A stretch of DNA of 64,000 nucleotides from Herbaspirillum sp. ST 5-3 (GTDB lineage Bacteria > Pseudomonadota > Gammaproteobacteria > Burkholderiales > Burkholderiaceae_D): positions 1-64,000 of the forward strand of contig NZ_STGI01000011.1 of assembly GCF_004804275.1 (NCBI RefSeq). Direction: 5' to 3'. This document shows positions 35,733 to 44,550 of this stretch, in pieces; position 1 is the stretch's first letter, and every line of letters begins with the position of its first letter. A program made the translations under genes and the position numbers. Below the pieces are notes generated by a model. That model was given only the letters and a program-made list of their open reading frames with translations. It was not told where the DNA came from and ran no database searches.

Positions 35733-36788
35733 ATGACGCACCCGGAACTGCACGAAAAGACTTTCCTCTTGTTGTTGGTCGTGGTCACGCTGGCATTCGG
35801 CTGGATTCTCTTGCCCTTCTATGGAGCGCTGTTCTGGGGTGCCGTGGTGGCGATCCTGTTCGAGCCGATCTATCGGAAGCTGCTGGCTGCCATGCGGCAG
35901 AGAAGGAATCTGGCGGCAATCACGACCCTGTTGCTGTTTTTGATCATCGTGATTTTTCCGCTTGCGCTGATTACCGCGGCTTTGGGCAAGGAGGCGACGG
36001 CCATCTATCAGCAGATGCGTTCCGGTTCGCTGGATTTCGGGGCGTACCTTCAGCAGGTGATCAACGCCTTGCCATCCTGGCTGATCGGTTTGCTGGAACG
36101 CTTCGATCTCGGCGACCTGGCGTCTATCCAGAAGAAGCTGTCGGCGGCCGCCGTAGAAGGCAGCCAATTCATCGCGTCGCAGGCGCTGAATGTCGGGCAG
36201 AACACCTTCGGATTCATCGTCGGCGTCGGCATCATGCTTTACCTGATGTTCTTTTTTCTGCGTGATGGCCGGACCCTGACGGTGCGCATCAAGCAGGCGA
36301 TTCCGCTGAGCACGGAACACAAACGCTATTTCTTCCTCAAATTCACCACCGTCATCCGCGCCACGGTCAAGGGCAACATCGTTGTCGCCATCGTGCAAGG
36401 CGCGCTGGGCGGATTGATTTTCTGGTTTCTCGGCGTTCAGGGGCCGCTCGTGTGGGGCGTGGTGATGGCCTTTCTTTCACTGCTGCCTGCGGTGGGCACG
36501 GCCATGGTCTGGGCGCCGGTTGCGGTCTATTTCCTTCTCACCGGATCGATCTGGCAAGGCGTCACCCTGACTGCCTTCGGCGTACTCGTGATCGGCCTGG
36601 TCGACAACGTCCTGCGCCCTATCCTCGTCGGCAAGGACACACAGATGCCGGATTACGTGGTGCTGGTCTCGACCCTCGGGGGGATGGCACTCTTCGGCCT
36701 GCACGGTTTCGTGATCGGGCCGGTGATCGCCGCCTTGTTCATCGCCGCGTGGGATCTCTTTTCCTCGGATAAAGAGCCGACTCCCTGA
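35733..36788 (+). CDS. AI-2E family transporter (PerM/TqsA-type permease)
   Basis: Inner-membrane protein of 351 aa with about seven to eight helices, matching the UPF0118/AI-2E exporter family. Characteristic segments include FEPIYRKLL near the N-terminus and LVGKDTQMPDYVVLVSTLGG near the C-terminus. Members have been linked to AI-2 export, Na+/H+ antiport or unknown solutes, so function is uncertain. ATG at 35733 with GGAG upstream is preferred over 35655. Transcribed alone, convergent with the AhpD-like gene. Confidence 0.88.
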   Translation: MTHPELHEKTFLLLLVVVTLAFGWILLPFYGALFWGAVVAILFEPIYRKLLAAMRQRRNLAAITTLLLFLIIVIFPLALITAALGKEATAIYQQMRSGSLDFGAYLQQVINALPSWLIGLLERFDLGDLASIQKKLSAAAVEGSQFIASQALNVGQNTFGFIVGVGIMLYLMFFFLRDGRTLTVRIKQAIPLSTEHKRYFFLKFTTVIRATVKGNIVVAIVQGALGGLIFWFLGVQGPLVWGVVMAFLSLLPAVGTAMVWAPVAVYFLLTGSIWQGVTLTAFGVLVIGLVDNVLRPILVGKDTQMPDYVVLVSTLGGMALFGLHGFVIGPVIAALFIAAWDLFSSDKEPTP

Positions 36789-36800
36789 CGATCTATCGCG

Positions 36801-36834
36801 CCGTGCCAGGCTTGTTTCTTCACGCCTGACACGG
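36801..36834. terminator. Candidate bidirectional terminator between convergent genes
   Basis: An 11-bp stem with one mismatch (CCGTGCCAGGC at 36801-36811 with GCCTGACACGG at 36824-36834) and a 12-nt loop lies between the stops of the permease and the AhpD-like gene. T-tracts are poor on both sides, so it may act as a simple 3' hairpin. Confidence 0.5.
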
Positions 36835-36852
36835 TGCTTCTCGGCGGAATCG

Positions 36853-37212
36853 CTATGCTGCCGCGGCGGAAAATTCGTCGAAAGCGGCTATCGCGTTGGC
36901 GGAATACATGAGCGACGGTCCGCCTCCCATGTAGACGGCCATGCCCAGGGCTTCTTCCACCTCGGCCTTGGTCGCGCCGAGTTTCACCAGCGCTTGCACG
37001 TGGAATCCGATGCAGGCATCGCAATGCGCCGCGATGCCGAGCGCAAGCGCGATCAGCTCCTTGGTTTTCTTGTCGAGAGCGCCATCGCGGGATGCGGCGC
37101 GCGCCAGGTCGCTGAATCCCTTCATCACATCCGGAAGGTCAGTGCGCAAGGTGGCGAGATTTTTCGAGACCGACTGCGTCAGCTCGCGGTAATTGGGAGG
37201 AAATGTGCTCAT
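36853..37212 (-). CDS. Carboxymuconolactone decarboxylase/AhpD-like protein
   Basis: Small all-helical protein of 119 aa of the CMD/AhpD fold. It carries the redox CxxC in HCDACIGFHVQA, with the downstream His spaced as in AhpD active sites, so a peroxidase-coupled or thiol-redox role is more likely than decarboxylation. It is preceded by a DUF2892 gene (21 bp) and, further up, ArsR regulator 2, all on the minus strand. This places it in a thiol/redox stress context opposite the RND/TrxC operon. Confidence 0.85.
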   Translation of the reverse strand: MSTFPPNYRELTQSVSKNLATLRTDLPDVMKGFSDLARAASRDGALDKKTKELIALALGIAAHCDACIGFHVQALVKLGATKAEVEEALGMAVYMGGGPSLMYSANAIAAFDEFSAAAA

Positions 37213-37233
37213 GCCTGTTCGTTCCTTTGCCGA

Positions 37234-37437
37234 TTACGGTTTTGCATCATTCTTGACGCTGCAGGTGCGCAGCCCGAACGGCATGTAGGCCGGGCAGAAG
37301 CCGAATACGCCGGTTGCGAGAGGGATCAGGCCGAGCCAGCCCCACGCCCCGATGGCGCCCAACAAACTGGCAGCGATCAAGGCCAGGCCAAACACGACGC
37401 GCAAAACGCGGTCGATACCGCCAACATTCGACTTCAT
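37234..37437 (-). CDS. DUF2892 inner-membrane protein (YgaP-type membrane domain)
   Basis: A 67-aa protein with the standard DUF2892 opening (MKSNVGGIDRVLRVVFGLAL), two membrane helices and the conserved CPAYMPFGLRTC segment with two cysteines. The same domain anchors the rhodanese YgaP in the membrane of E. coli. Free-standing versions often occur near sulfide or persulfide-responsive genes. It is directly upstream of the AhpD-like gene and downstream of ArsR regulator 2. Confidence 0.88.
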   Translation of the reverse strand: MKSNVGGIDRVLRVVFGLALIAASLLGAIGAWGWLGLIPLATGVFGFCPAYMPFGLRTCSVKNDAKP

Positions 37438-37533
37438 GTCATCTCTCCATCAGGTAAAAAATCAAACAGGACATACCCCGAATACACGGAAGTTCAACAA
37501 GCGCATGCCTTTGCCTGACATGCGCCGGGATAT

Positions 37534-37890
37534 CTACCGACGCTTGGTACGCGCGGCCGTCTGAATGAACGGCTGCCGTTCGCGGGCGTGCTGTTCGAAC
37601 TGGCGGGCAATGCTGCCGCAGACCAGGTCGCACAGCGCATAGACCGATTCGTCGGCGATACGGTAATAGACGCTGGTGCCTCGGTTCTCGCGCGCAACCA
37701 GGCCGTGCTTGCTGAGGATCGCCAGATGCCGGGAGATATTTGCCGATGTGTATTCACACAACTCGGCCAGCTCTCCCACGTTGCGTTCCCCGCTTCGCAG
37801 GAGCGTGAGAATGCGCAAACGCGTGGGCTCGGAGAGCGCCTGAAAATAGGACGCTACCTGATCCAGTGCTTCCAGAGGTAAATCTTGCAT
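37534..37890 (-). CDS. ArsR-family transcriptional regulator 2
   Basis: Winged-helix repressor of 118 aa with core LSEPTRLRILTLL and recognition helix YTSANISRHL. Cysteines are Cys45 (AELCEYT) and Cys87-x3-Cys91 (ALCDLVCG). The latter pair aligns with that of ArsR regulator 1, which shares the design throughout. This pattern allows a persulfide, thiol or metal-responsive switch. ATG at 37890 is used; ATG at 37923 would add 11 residues. It is divergent from the adaptor/RND/TrxC operon and upstream of the DUF2892/AhpD-like genes, so it likely controls both. Confidence 0.88.
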   Translation of the reverse strand: MQDLPLEALDQVASYFQALSEPTRLRILTLLRSGERNVGELAELCEYTSANISRHLAILSKHGLVARENRGTSVYYRIADESVYALCDLVCGSIARQFEQHARERQPFIQTAARTKRR

Positions 37891-38066
37891 ATTGGATACC
37901 GATGAACAATTAAAGGGTTTCATTCTGCCTCAGCAATTCGGCCCTGTACACACGTTTGTCTATTAAGGTGCTTGCGTATTTAATTAACTGGTTACATAAT
38001 AACAGAGAAAAATTCAAATGCCAATCATCCGAACGGCATTTGCACCACATGCATCTGGAGAAGGAT
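37891..38066. promoter_or_regulatory. Divergent promoter region between ArsR 2 and the RND/TrxC operon
   Basis: An AT-rich gap of about 175 bp. TTAATTAA at 37980-37987 is a perfect 8-bp palindrome resembling the ATTAATTAAT seen upstream of the small periplasmic protein at 31214. CATAAT at 37995-38000 is a possible -10 element for the plus-strand operon. These are visual candidates only. Confidence 0.4.
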
Positions 38067-39107
38067 ATGTTGAAGAAAACCCTGTTCGGTCTGTTGATCG
38101 CCGCCGTTGTGGTCCATGCATCCGGCGCAGCGCCGGCGCAGGACGGCTTGGCGACGGTGACCGTCCAGTCGGCCGGGGGCGCAGAGGCATCCCCTTACGA
38201 CGGCGTTGTCGAGGCGGTGCGTCAGACCGTCCTGGCGGCACAAGTGCCCGGCGCTGTCGTCGCCCTTTCCGTCAAGGCCGGCGATGTCGTCAAGGAAGGC
38301 CAGGTGCTGGTGCGCATTGATGCACGCGCCGCAACGCAAAACAGTGCCGCCAGCGAAGCACAGGTGCAGGCAGCGCGCTCCGCCCTGGAAGTGGCGACCA
38401 AGGACTATCAACGCCAGCAGCAGCTCTACCAGAAGCAATACATCAGCCAGGCCGCGCTCGAACGCGCCGAAGCACAGTATCGCGCGACCTCGGCGCAATT
38501 GAAGGCGCAAATCGCGCAGGCGAGCGCCACGAATATCCAGTCCGGCTTCTATACGGTCAAGGCGCCATACGCAGGCGTGGTCGCGGATGTGCCGATTACC
38601 CTGGGGGACATGGCCATGCCGGGGCGCCCTCTTCTGACCCTGTACGACCCGGGTGCGTTGCGTGTGACGGCAGCCGTGCCACAGACGGCGCTGGGACGCG
38701 TCGCCGCAGGGCAAGCGGCCAAGATTGAGTTGCCAGGACTTCCCGCGGATAGGCAATGGATCACGCGGCCGCAGGTGCAGGTGCTGCCAACCATCGACGC
38801 AGCGACGCATTCGGCGCAAGTGCGCGTCGATCTTCCCGCAGATCTGAAAGGCGTCACCCCCGGCATGTTTGCCCGCGTGTGGCTGCCCTCGCAAGCCGCA
38901 GCCTCCGGTCGCTTGTATGTGCCGGGTGCGGCGATCGTGCGGCGCGCCGAAATGACCGGTCTCTATGTCATCGATTCCAATGGGCGGCCGGTCTTGCGCC
39001 AGGTGCGGCTCGGGCGCGTGGAAAATGATCGGGTCGAAATCCTGTCTGGCGTCGCACACGGAGAACGCGTGGTGATCGATCCGCAGGCAGCCGCACGCGT
39101 GCGCTAA
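38067..39107 (+). CDS. RND efflux periplasmic adaptor
   Basis: Membrane fusion protein of 346 aa with a signal peptide (1-25, ending APAQD) but no lipobox cysteine. Lipoyl halves flank a short coiled coil (QQQLYQKQYISQAALERAEA), then beta-barrel and membrane-proximal domains. It is shorter than AcrA. ATG at 38067 with GGAGAAGG is chosen; the frame opens at 37956. It starts the operon adaptor-RND permease-DUF2892-TrxC-TolC and lies 9 bp before the permease gene. Confidence 0.9.
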   Translation: MLKKTLFGLLIAAVVVHASGAAPAQDGLATVTVQSAGGAEASPYDGVVEAVRQTVLAAQVPGAVVALSVKAGDVVKEGQVLVRIDARAATQNSAASEAQVQAARSALEVATKDYQRQQQLYQKQYISQAALERAEAQYRATSAQLKAQIAQASATNIQSGFYTVKAPYAGVVADVPITLGDMAMPGRPLLTLYDPGALRVTAAVPQTALGRVAAGQAAKIELPGLPADRQWITRPQVQVLPTIDAATHSAQVRVDLPADLKGVTPGMFARVWLPSQAAASGRLYVPGAAIVRRAEMTGLYVIDSNGRPVLRQVRLGRVENDRVEILSGVAHGERVVIDPQAAARVR

Positions 39108-39116
39108 GGACCGACG

Positions 39117-42100
39117 ATGAACGTACAGCTTGGTATTTCCGGCCGCATCGCGGCATTTTTTCAGAGCGCAAGGATCACGCCCTTGCTGGCGCTGGCGGCA
39201 CTCCTGCTCGGCGCCTTCGCCGTGATCGTCACGCCGCGCGAGGAGGAACCCCAGATCAACGTGACGATGGCAAACGTGCTGATCCCCTTCCCCGGTGCTT
39301 CGGCGCGCGACGTGGAGCAGATGGTCGCCACGCCGGCCGAACAGGTCCTGTCGCAGATTGCCGGCATTGAACACGTGATGTCGGTCTCGCGACCCGGCGT
39401 TGCGATCCTCACCGTGCAATACAAGGTCGGCGTGCCGCGCACCGAAGCGCTGGTGCGCCTGTACGATACGGTTCACTCGAACGCCGACTGGCTGCCCAGG
39501 GGCTTGGGCGTGCTCGATCCGATCATCAAGCCCAAGGGCATCGACGACGTGCCGATTGTCACCTTCACCTTGTTCAGCAAGAAGGCCGACACCGGTGCTT
39601 ACGATCTTGAACGCATCGCGCACAGCATCGAGGCCGATCTCAAGCGCGTCCCCGGCACACGGGAAGTGACAACGATCGGTGGACCGGGCCGCGCAATCCT
39701 GGTCGAACTGGACCCGGCCCGCATGGCCGGCTCCGGCGTCACCGTGTCGGACCTGCGCATGGCGCTGCAGTCGGCCAATCTCGGCTTGCCGGTGGGCGAA
39801 CTGCTGTCCGGCAATCGCGCCGTCGAGGTCGAATCCGGACCGTTCCTGAAGGATGCCCGTGAGGTTGGCGAACTGGTGGTCGCGGCACGCGACGGCAAGC
39901 CGGTATTCCTGCAGGACGTGGCTGCTGTGCGCGATGGCCCCTTGCCGCCTGCGCGCTATGTCTGGCACGGTGTCGCCGGAAAGGATGGCGGCGAATATCC
40001 GGCCGTGAGCATCGCCATTACAAAGAAACCGGGCGAGAACGCCATCGACGTAGCCAATGCCTTGATGCGCCGTGTCGACGTGTTGAAGAACACCGTGATT
40101 CCGGCCGACGTGCAGGTCGCGGAAACACGCAATTACGGCGCTACCGCCAACGACAAGGCGCAGAAGCTGATCCAGAAGCTGCTGTTCGCCACTTTGTCGG
40201 TGGTCGCACTGGTTTTCATTGCGCTGGGAAAACGCGAGGCGGCCATTGTCGGCAGCGCCGTGATCCTGACTCTGACCGTGACGCTGTTCGCGTCCTGGGC
40301 CTGGGGATTCACGCTGAATCGCGTGTCCCTGTTCGCCCTGATCTTCTCGATCGGCATCCTGGTCGATGACGCCATCGTGGTGGTGGAAAACATCCACCGT
40401 CATCAGCAACTATCGCCCGGCCGACCGCTGGCGGAAATCATTCCGCACGCGGTCGATGAAGTGGGTGGCCCGACCATACTCGCAACGCTGACCGTGATCG
40501 CCGCGCTCCTTCCGATGGCTTTCGTGACTGGGCTGATGGGGCCGTACATGAGCCCGATTCCGATCAACGCGAGCATGGGCATGCTGCTGTCGCTCGCGAT
40601 TGCCTTCGTGGTCACGCCGTGGCTGGCGCGGATCTGGATGAAGACGACGCACGGAACTTCCCACGATGAAGCGCCGCACGGTCTGTCCGCACGGCTGGCG
40701 CCGCTGTTCCAGCGCATCTTCCGCCCCTTCCTCGACGACACGCGCGGCAAGCGCAACCGGCGCCTGCTGGGCCTCGGTATCGCCGGCCTGATCGTGCTCT
40801 CCATGTTGCTGCCGGCAGCCGGACTTGTGCTGCTGAAGATGCTCCCCTTCGACAACAAGTCGGAATTCCAGGTGGTGGTCGACATGCCGGCCGGAACGCC
40901 GCTGGAACAGACTGCGGCTGCCTTGCATGAACTCGGCGTCTATCTGGCCACCGTGCCGGAAGTCACCGACTACCAGGCTTATGCGGGGACGGCCGCGCCG
41001 ATCAATTTCAACGGGCTGGTGCGCCAGTATTACCTGCGCTCCGGCGGCGACATCGGCGACATCCAGGTCAATCTGGTGGACAAGCATCACCGCGACGAGC
41101 AAAGCCATGCGATTGCGACGCGACTGCGCCCCGCCCTGCAGAAGATCGGCCAGCGCTTTGGCGCGAATGTAAAAGTGGTGGAGGTGCCACCCGGTCCGCC
41201 GGTCCTGGCCCCGATCGTGGCGGAAATCTACGGCCCGGAAGCGGAAGGCCGCCGGCAGATGGCCAAGGCGGTGCGTGCGGTATTCAACAAGACCGCCGGC
41301 GTGGTGGATGTCGACGACAGCAGCATCGCCGTGGCGCCGAAGACGGTGCTGCTGGTCGATCGCCGCAAGGCCGCATTGCTCGGCGTGCCGCAGCAGGCGA
41401 TCGTGAGCACGCTGCGCGCCGGACTGGCGGGCGAAAGCGCGACCTATCTGCATGACGACAGCAAGTATCCCGCGGCCGCGATCCTGCAGCTCCCGGCCGA
41501 TCGCCACGGCGACCTCGACGCGCTGCTCCAGCTTTCGGTGCGCTCCGCCTCCGGCAAGCTGGTGCCGATCCGCGAACTGGTGAACGCCAGCGATACCCTT
41601 CGTGAACAGCCGGTGTATCACAAGGATCTGCTGCCAGTGAATTACGCGGTGGCCGACATGGCCGGCAAGATCGACAGCCCGCTGTATGGCATGTTCTCGA
41701 TGCGCAAGGAGCTGTCCGCGCTTTCCTCGCCGAGCGGCGGCGGACTGATGGAGTACTTCATCAGGCAACCGGAGGACCCATACCGCGACTATGCGATCAA
41801 ATGGGACGGCGAATGGCAGATCACGTATGAGACCTTCCGCGACATGGGCGCCGCCTATGCGGTCGGGCTGATCCTGATTTATCTGCTGGTCGTCGCGCAG
41901 TTCGGCTCCTACCTGACGCCGCTGATCATCATGGCGCCGATTCCGCTGACCATCATCGGCGTGATGCCGGGACACGCCCTGCTCGGTGCGCAGTACACCG
42001 CCACCAGCATGATCGGCATGATCGCGCTGGCCGGCATCATCGTGCGCAATTCGATCCTGCTGGTGGACTTCATCAACCTGCAGGTGCGCGCCGGCATGCC

Positions 42101-42338
42101 GTTCAAGGACGCGGTGGTCAACTCGGCCATCACGCGTGCGCAGCCCATCATGCTGACCGGTCTGGCTGCGATGCTGGGCGCGTTCTTCATCCTGGACGAT
42201 CCGATCTTCAACGGGCTGGCGATCTCGCTGATTTTCGGCATCCTGGTGTCCACCATGCTGACGCTGGTGGTGATTCCCCTGCTGTACTTCGTCGCTTATC
42301 GCAATCGTTTGACTTTCATTACTCAACAAGGAGATTGA
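39117..42338 (+). CDS. RND efflux permease (HAE-type)
   Basis: Twelve-helix RND transporter of 1073 aa. Helix 4 reads LIFSIGILVDDAIVVVENIH, with the adjacent Asp pair of drug-type pumps rather than the pattern of CzcA-type metal pumps, so organic or amphiphilic substrates are expected. It is distinct from the AcrB-type pump at 10.5 kb, and the N-terminus has an extended start (MNVQLGISGRIAAFFQSARI). It lies between the adaptor and a DUF2892 gene. The redox neighbours suggest export of thiol-reactive or sulfur compounds, but this is inference. Confidence 0.92.
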   Translation: MNVQLGISGRIAAFFQSARITPLLALAALLLGAFAVIVTPREEEPQINVTMANVLIPFPGASARDVEQMVATPAEQVLSQIAGIEHVMSVSRPGVAILTVQYKVGVPRTEALVRLYDTVHSNADWLPRGLGVLDPIIKPKGIDDVPIVTFTLFSKKADTGAYDLERIAHSIEADLKRVPGTREVTTIGGPGRAILVELDPARMAGSGVTVSDLRMALQSANLGLPVGELLSGNRAVEVESGPFLKDAREVGELVVAARDGKPVFLQDVAAVRDGPLPPARYVWHGVAGKDGGEYPAVSIAITKKPGENAIDVANALMRRVDVLKNTVIPADVQVAETRNYGATANDKAQKLIQKLLFATLSVVALVFIALGKREAAIVGSAVILTLTVTLFASWAWGFTLNRVSLFALIFSIGILVDDAIVVVENIHRHQQLSPGRPLAEIIPHAVDEVGGPTILATLTVIAALLPMAFVTGLMGPYMSPIPINASMGMLLSLAIAFVVTPWLARIWMKTTHGTSHDEAPHGLSARLAPLFQRIFRPFLDDTRGKRNRRLLGLGIAGLIVLSMLLPAAGLVLLKMLPFDNKSEFQVVVDMPAGTPLEQTAAALHELGVYLATVPEVTDYQAYAGTAAPINFNGLVRQYYLRSGGDIGDIQVNLVDKHHRDEQSHAIATRLRPALQKIGQRFGANVKVVEVPPGPPVLAPIVAEIYGPEAEGRRQMAKAVRAVFNKTAGVVDVDDSSIAVAPKTVLLVDRRKAALLGVPQQAIVSTLRAGLAGESATYLHDDSKYPAAAILQLPADRHGDLDALLQLSVRSASGKLVPIRELVNASDTLREQPVYHKDLLPVNYAVADMAGKIDSPLYGMFSMRKELSALSSPSGGGLMEYFIRQPEDPYRDYAIKWDGEWQITYETFRDMGAAYAVGLILIYLLVVAQFGSYLTPLIIMAPIPLTIIGVMPGHALLGAQYTATSMIGMIALAGIIVRNSILLVDFINLQVRAGMPFKDAVVNSAITRAQPIMLTGLAAMLGAFFILDDPIFNGLAISLIFGILVSTMLTLVVIPLLYFVAYRNRLTFITQQGD

Positions 42339-42340
42339 TC

Positions 42341-42550
42341 ATGACTTCCTGGCAAATCGTTCGTGTCGTCGCCGGCACATTCATCCTGCTCTCGCTGGCG
42401 CTGGGCATTCCCGGCAGCCCGATCTTCGTCAGCCAGTGGTGGCTTGCGTTTACGGCATTCGTCGGCGCCAACCTGCTGCAAAGCGGGTTCACCAACTGGT
42501 GCATGATGGAGACCATCCTGCGCAAGCTGGGTGCGCGCCGGGGCTGCTAA
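42341..42550 (+). CDS. DUF2892 inner-membrane protein (second copy)
   Basis: A 69-aa protein with two membrane helices and the DUF2892 pattern: an N-terminal RVVAGTFILLSLALG helix and the motif SGFTNWCMMETILRKLG with a central cysteine. ATG at 42341 follows AAGGAG with good spacing; a TTG at 42335 is less likely. It sits 2 bp after the RND gene and 12 bp before trxC. A related protein is encoded across the divergent promoter (37234-37437), so this domain flanks both arms of the ArsR 2 locus. Confidence 0.85.
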   Translation: MTSWQIVRVVAGTFILLSLALGIPGSPIFVSQWWLAFTAFVGANLLQSGFTNWCMMETILRKLGARRGC

Positions 42551-42562
42551 AGGGAGACGATC

Positions 42563-42991
42563 ATGCATCTCGTCTGCCCGGCGTGCGCAGCCGTGAACCG
42601 CGTTCCCGAGGAGCGATTGCAGGACAACCCGGTGTGCGGCAAATGTGGCACCGCCCTGATGGCTGCCGAGCCGGTCGCCCTCAGCGACGCGACCCTGCCG
42701 ATATTCGTAGCGAAAACAGAACTTCCGGTCCTGGTTGACTTCTGGGCGGACTGGTGCGGCCCGTGCAAGATGATGGCGCCGCAGTTTGCCGCCGCCGCGC
42801 GCCAGATGCCCCGCGTGCGCTTCGCCAAGATCGACACCGAAGCCTGTCCGCGCGCCAGCATGAGCTTCGGAATACGCAGTATCCCTACCCTGATCCTGTT
42901 CAGCGGCGGGCGCGAGATCGACCGCCTGTCTGGCGCGGTTCCTGCGCAGGAACTCATCACCTGGGTACGAAGCCACTTTGAGAAAGGCTGA
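42563..42991 (+). CDS. trxC: Thioredoxin 2 (TrxC)
   Basis: Thioredoxin of 142 aa with the TrxC-specific N-terminal zinc ribbon (Cys5, Cys8, Cys25, Cys28) and active site WCGPCK (Cys65, Cys68). It reduces protein disulfides in the cytosol and is typically oxidative-stress induced; the zinc module tunes its redox state. Its location inside an RND efflux operon, between DUF2892 and a TolC-family gene, is unusual and ties this pump to thiol stress. The stop abuts the next start (2 bp). Confidence 0.93.
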   Translation: MHLVCPACAAVNRVPEERLQDNPVCGKCGTALMAAEPVALSDATLPIFVAKTELPVLVDFWADWCGPCKMMAPQFAAAARQMPRVRFAKIDTEACPRASMSFGIRSIPTLILFSGGREIDRLSGAVPAQELITWVRSHFEKG

Positions 42992-42993
42992 TC

Positions 42994-44385
42994 ATGAAGC
43001 GCGCAAGTTCCGCACTGTTGTCCGTGCTGCTGGCGCTGGCCGTGCAAGCCTCGCATGGCACGACGCTGCGCGAGGCATGGGAACGGGCACAACAGCACGA
43101 CCGTGAATATGCCGCGGCGCGGGCCGCGTATGAAGCCGGCAATACACGGCGCGAGCAGGCGCGTGCCTTGTGGCGTCCCTCCGTGATGCTGAGCGCGGCC
43201 GCCGGCCGGATGAGCAATGACAGCCATGCTGCGGGCGCACAGTTTTCCGCGCCGGGGTTCGGCCAGTCCTCCGGGGTAAGCTTCGACACCTCCATCGACA
43301 ACGGCACGATGGAACGCTATACCCTGTCCGCGAAGCAGCCGCTGATCAGTCGCGAACGGCTCGCGCAAAGCCGCCAGCTTTCCCTGTCTGCGGACGTGGC
43401 GGAAGCGGAATGGCAGAACGCGCGCCAGTCCCTCATGCTGCGCGTGTCTGAGCGCTATTTCGACGTGGTGCTCGCATCGGACACCCTGCGCCTGCTGCGT
43501 CAGCAGGACATGGCCGTGGAACGCATGCTGAATGAAGCCAGGGACCGCTACAAGCTCGGCACTTCGCCGATCACCGACACGCACGAAGCGCAGGCGCGCG
43601 CCGAGACGGTCAAGGCGCAGGTCCTGATGGCCGAGACCGACCTGCAGATCAAGCAGCTCGCGTTCACCGACCTGACCGGCATCGGGCCGAACGACATGGC
43701 CCTGATGCAGCCGGATGCGGACTCCGCGCCGCAAGGCTTGCTGCCGTTCGACCATTGGCTCAAGGCGGCGGACCAGAACAATCCTGCGCTGCGCATGCAG
43801 GCCAAGGGCCTGGAGGCCGCGGAAGAAGAAGCGGCAAAGCACAGCGCCGCAGGCGCGCCCTCGCTCGATCTCGTGGCGCAGATGGGCCGCGACCGGCTGC
43901 ATGGCAGCGGCGACTATGGCAGCGCCGAAAACACGAGCAGCAACCGCATGATCGGCGTGCAGCTCAACATCCCCCTATTCACCGGCGGCTACCGCAGCGC
44001 AAAGCATGAAGAAGCGCTGCACATGGTCGACAAGGCACGCGCCGACGGCGACCGGTTGCGCCAACAGATCGCACTGCAGACACGTTCCGCATGGCTCGGC
44101 ATCACGACCGGAGCCAGCCGTGTGGCGGCGCTGGAACAGGCGCGCAAGGCCAGCCTCGCGCGGCTTGACGCCACCCGCCTCGGCCGCGAGGTCGGCGACC
44201 GCACCACGCTCGATCTGCTCAATGCAGAGAATGAGGCGACGGCTGCCGAACTGGCGCTGCTGCAAGCGCGAGTCGCGCTCGTGACGGACCGCTTGCGCCT
44301 TGCCGCGCTGGCAGGCAGCCTGGATGAAGCCGAACTGGAATCGGTAAGCAAGCTGGTCCAGCGACCTGCCACGCAGCGGCAGTAA
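42994..44385 (+). CDS. TolC-family outer-membrane efflux protein
   Basis: Outer-membrane channel of 463 aa with a Sec signal peptide (1-23) and no lipobox, hence TolC-like rather than OprM-like. Two repeats with long helices and conserved ends are seen (RYFDVVLASDTLRLLRQQ; RTTLDLLNAENEATAAELAL). It completes the tripartite system with the adaptor and permease upstream. It starts 2 bp after trxC. No intrinsic terminator was recognised directly after it. Confidence 0.92.
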   Translation: MKRASSALLSVLLALAVQASHGTTLREAWERAQQHDREYAAARAAYEAGNTRREQARALWRPSVMLSAAAGRMSNDSHAAGAQFSAPGFGQSSGVSFDTSIDNGTMERYTLSAKQPLISRERLAQSRQLSLSADVAEAEWQNARQSLMLRVSERYFDVVLASDTLRLLRQQDMAVERMLNEARDRYKLGTSPITDTHEAQARAETVKAQVLMAETDLQIKQLAFTDLTGIGPNDMALMQPDADSAPQGLLPFDHWLKAADQNNPALRMQAKGLEAAEEEAAKHSAAGAPSLDLVAQMGRDRLHGSGDYGSAENTSSNRMIGVQLNIPLFTGGYRSAKHEEALHMVDKARADGDRLRQQIALQTRSAWLGITTGASRVAALEQARKASLARLDATRLGREVGDRTTLDLLNAENEATAAELALLQARVALVTDRLRLAALAGSLDEAELESVSKLVQRPATQRQ

Positions 44386-44550
44386 AGCATCCGGGGTAAA
44401 GGGAATGAGCGTGTCCTGATGCATTGCCGTCGTGGCCGGAACATTATGGATGTCCATGGAATGCGCGGAAAGCATCGAACATGCTTTGTTGATCTCCGTG
44501 TTTTCCGTGGACAAGGGCTAGGTCTGTCGAACCAGGCGCTCTAGGCTAAG

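Noticed and set aside
38025-42329. Two long minus-strand frames (794 and 639 codons)
   Set aside because: They are antisense to the adaptor and RND permease genes and have no recognisable domains or ribosome-binding sites.
39117-42338. Reading the second RND permease as a CzcA-type heavy-metal pump because of the ArsR neighbour
   Set aside because: Helix 4 carries the adjacent Asp pair typical of drug-type pumps, not the metal-pump pattern, and the ArsR lacks the classical metal motif.
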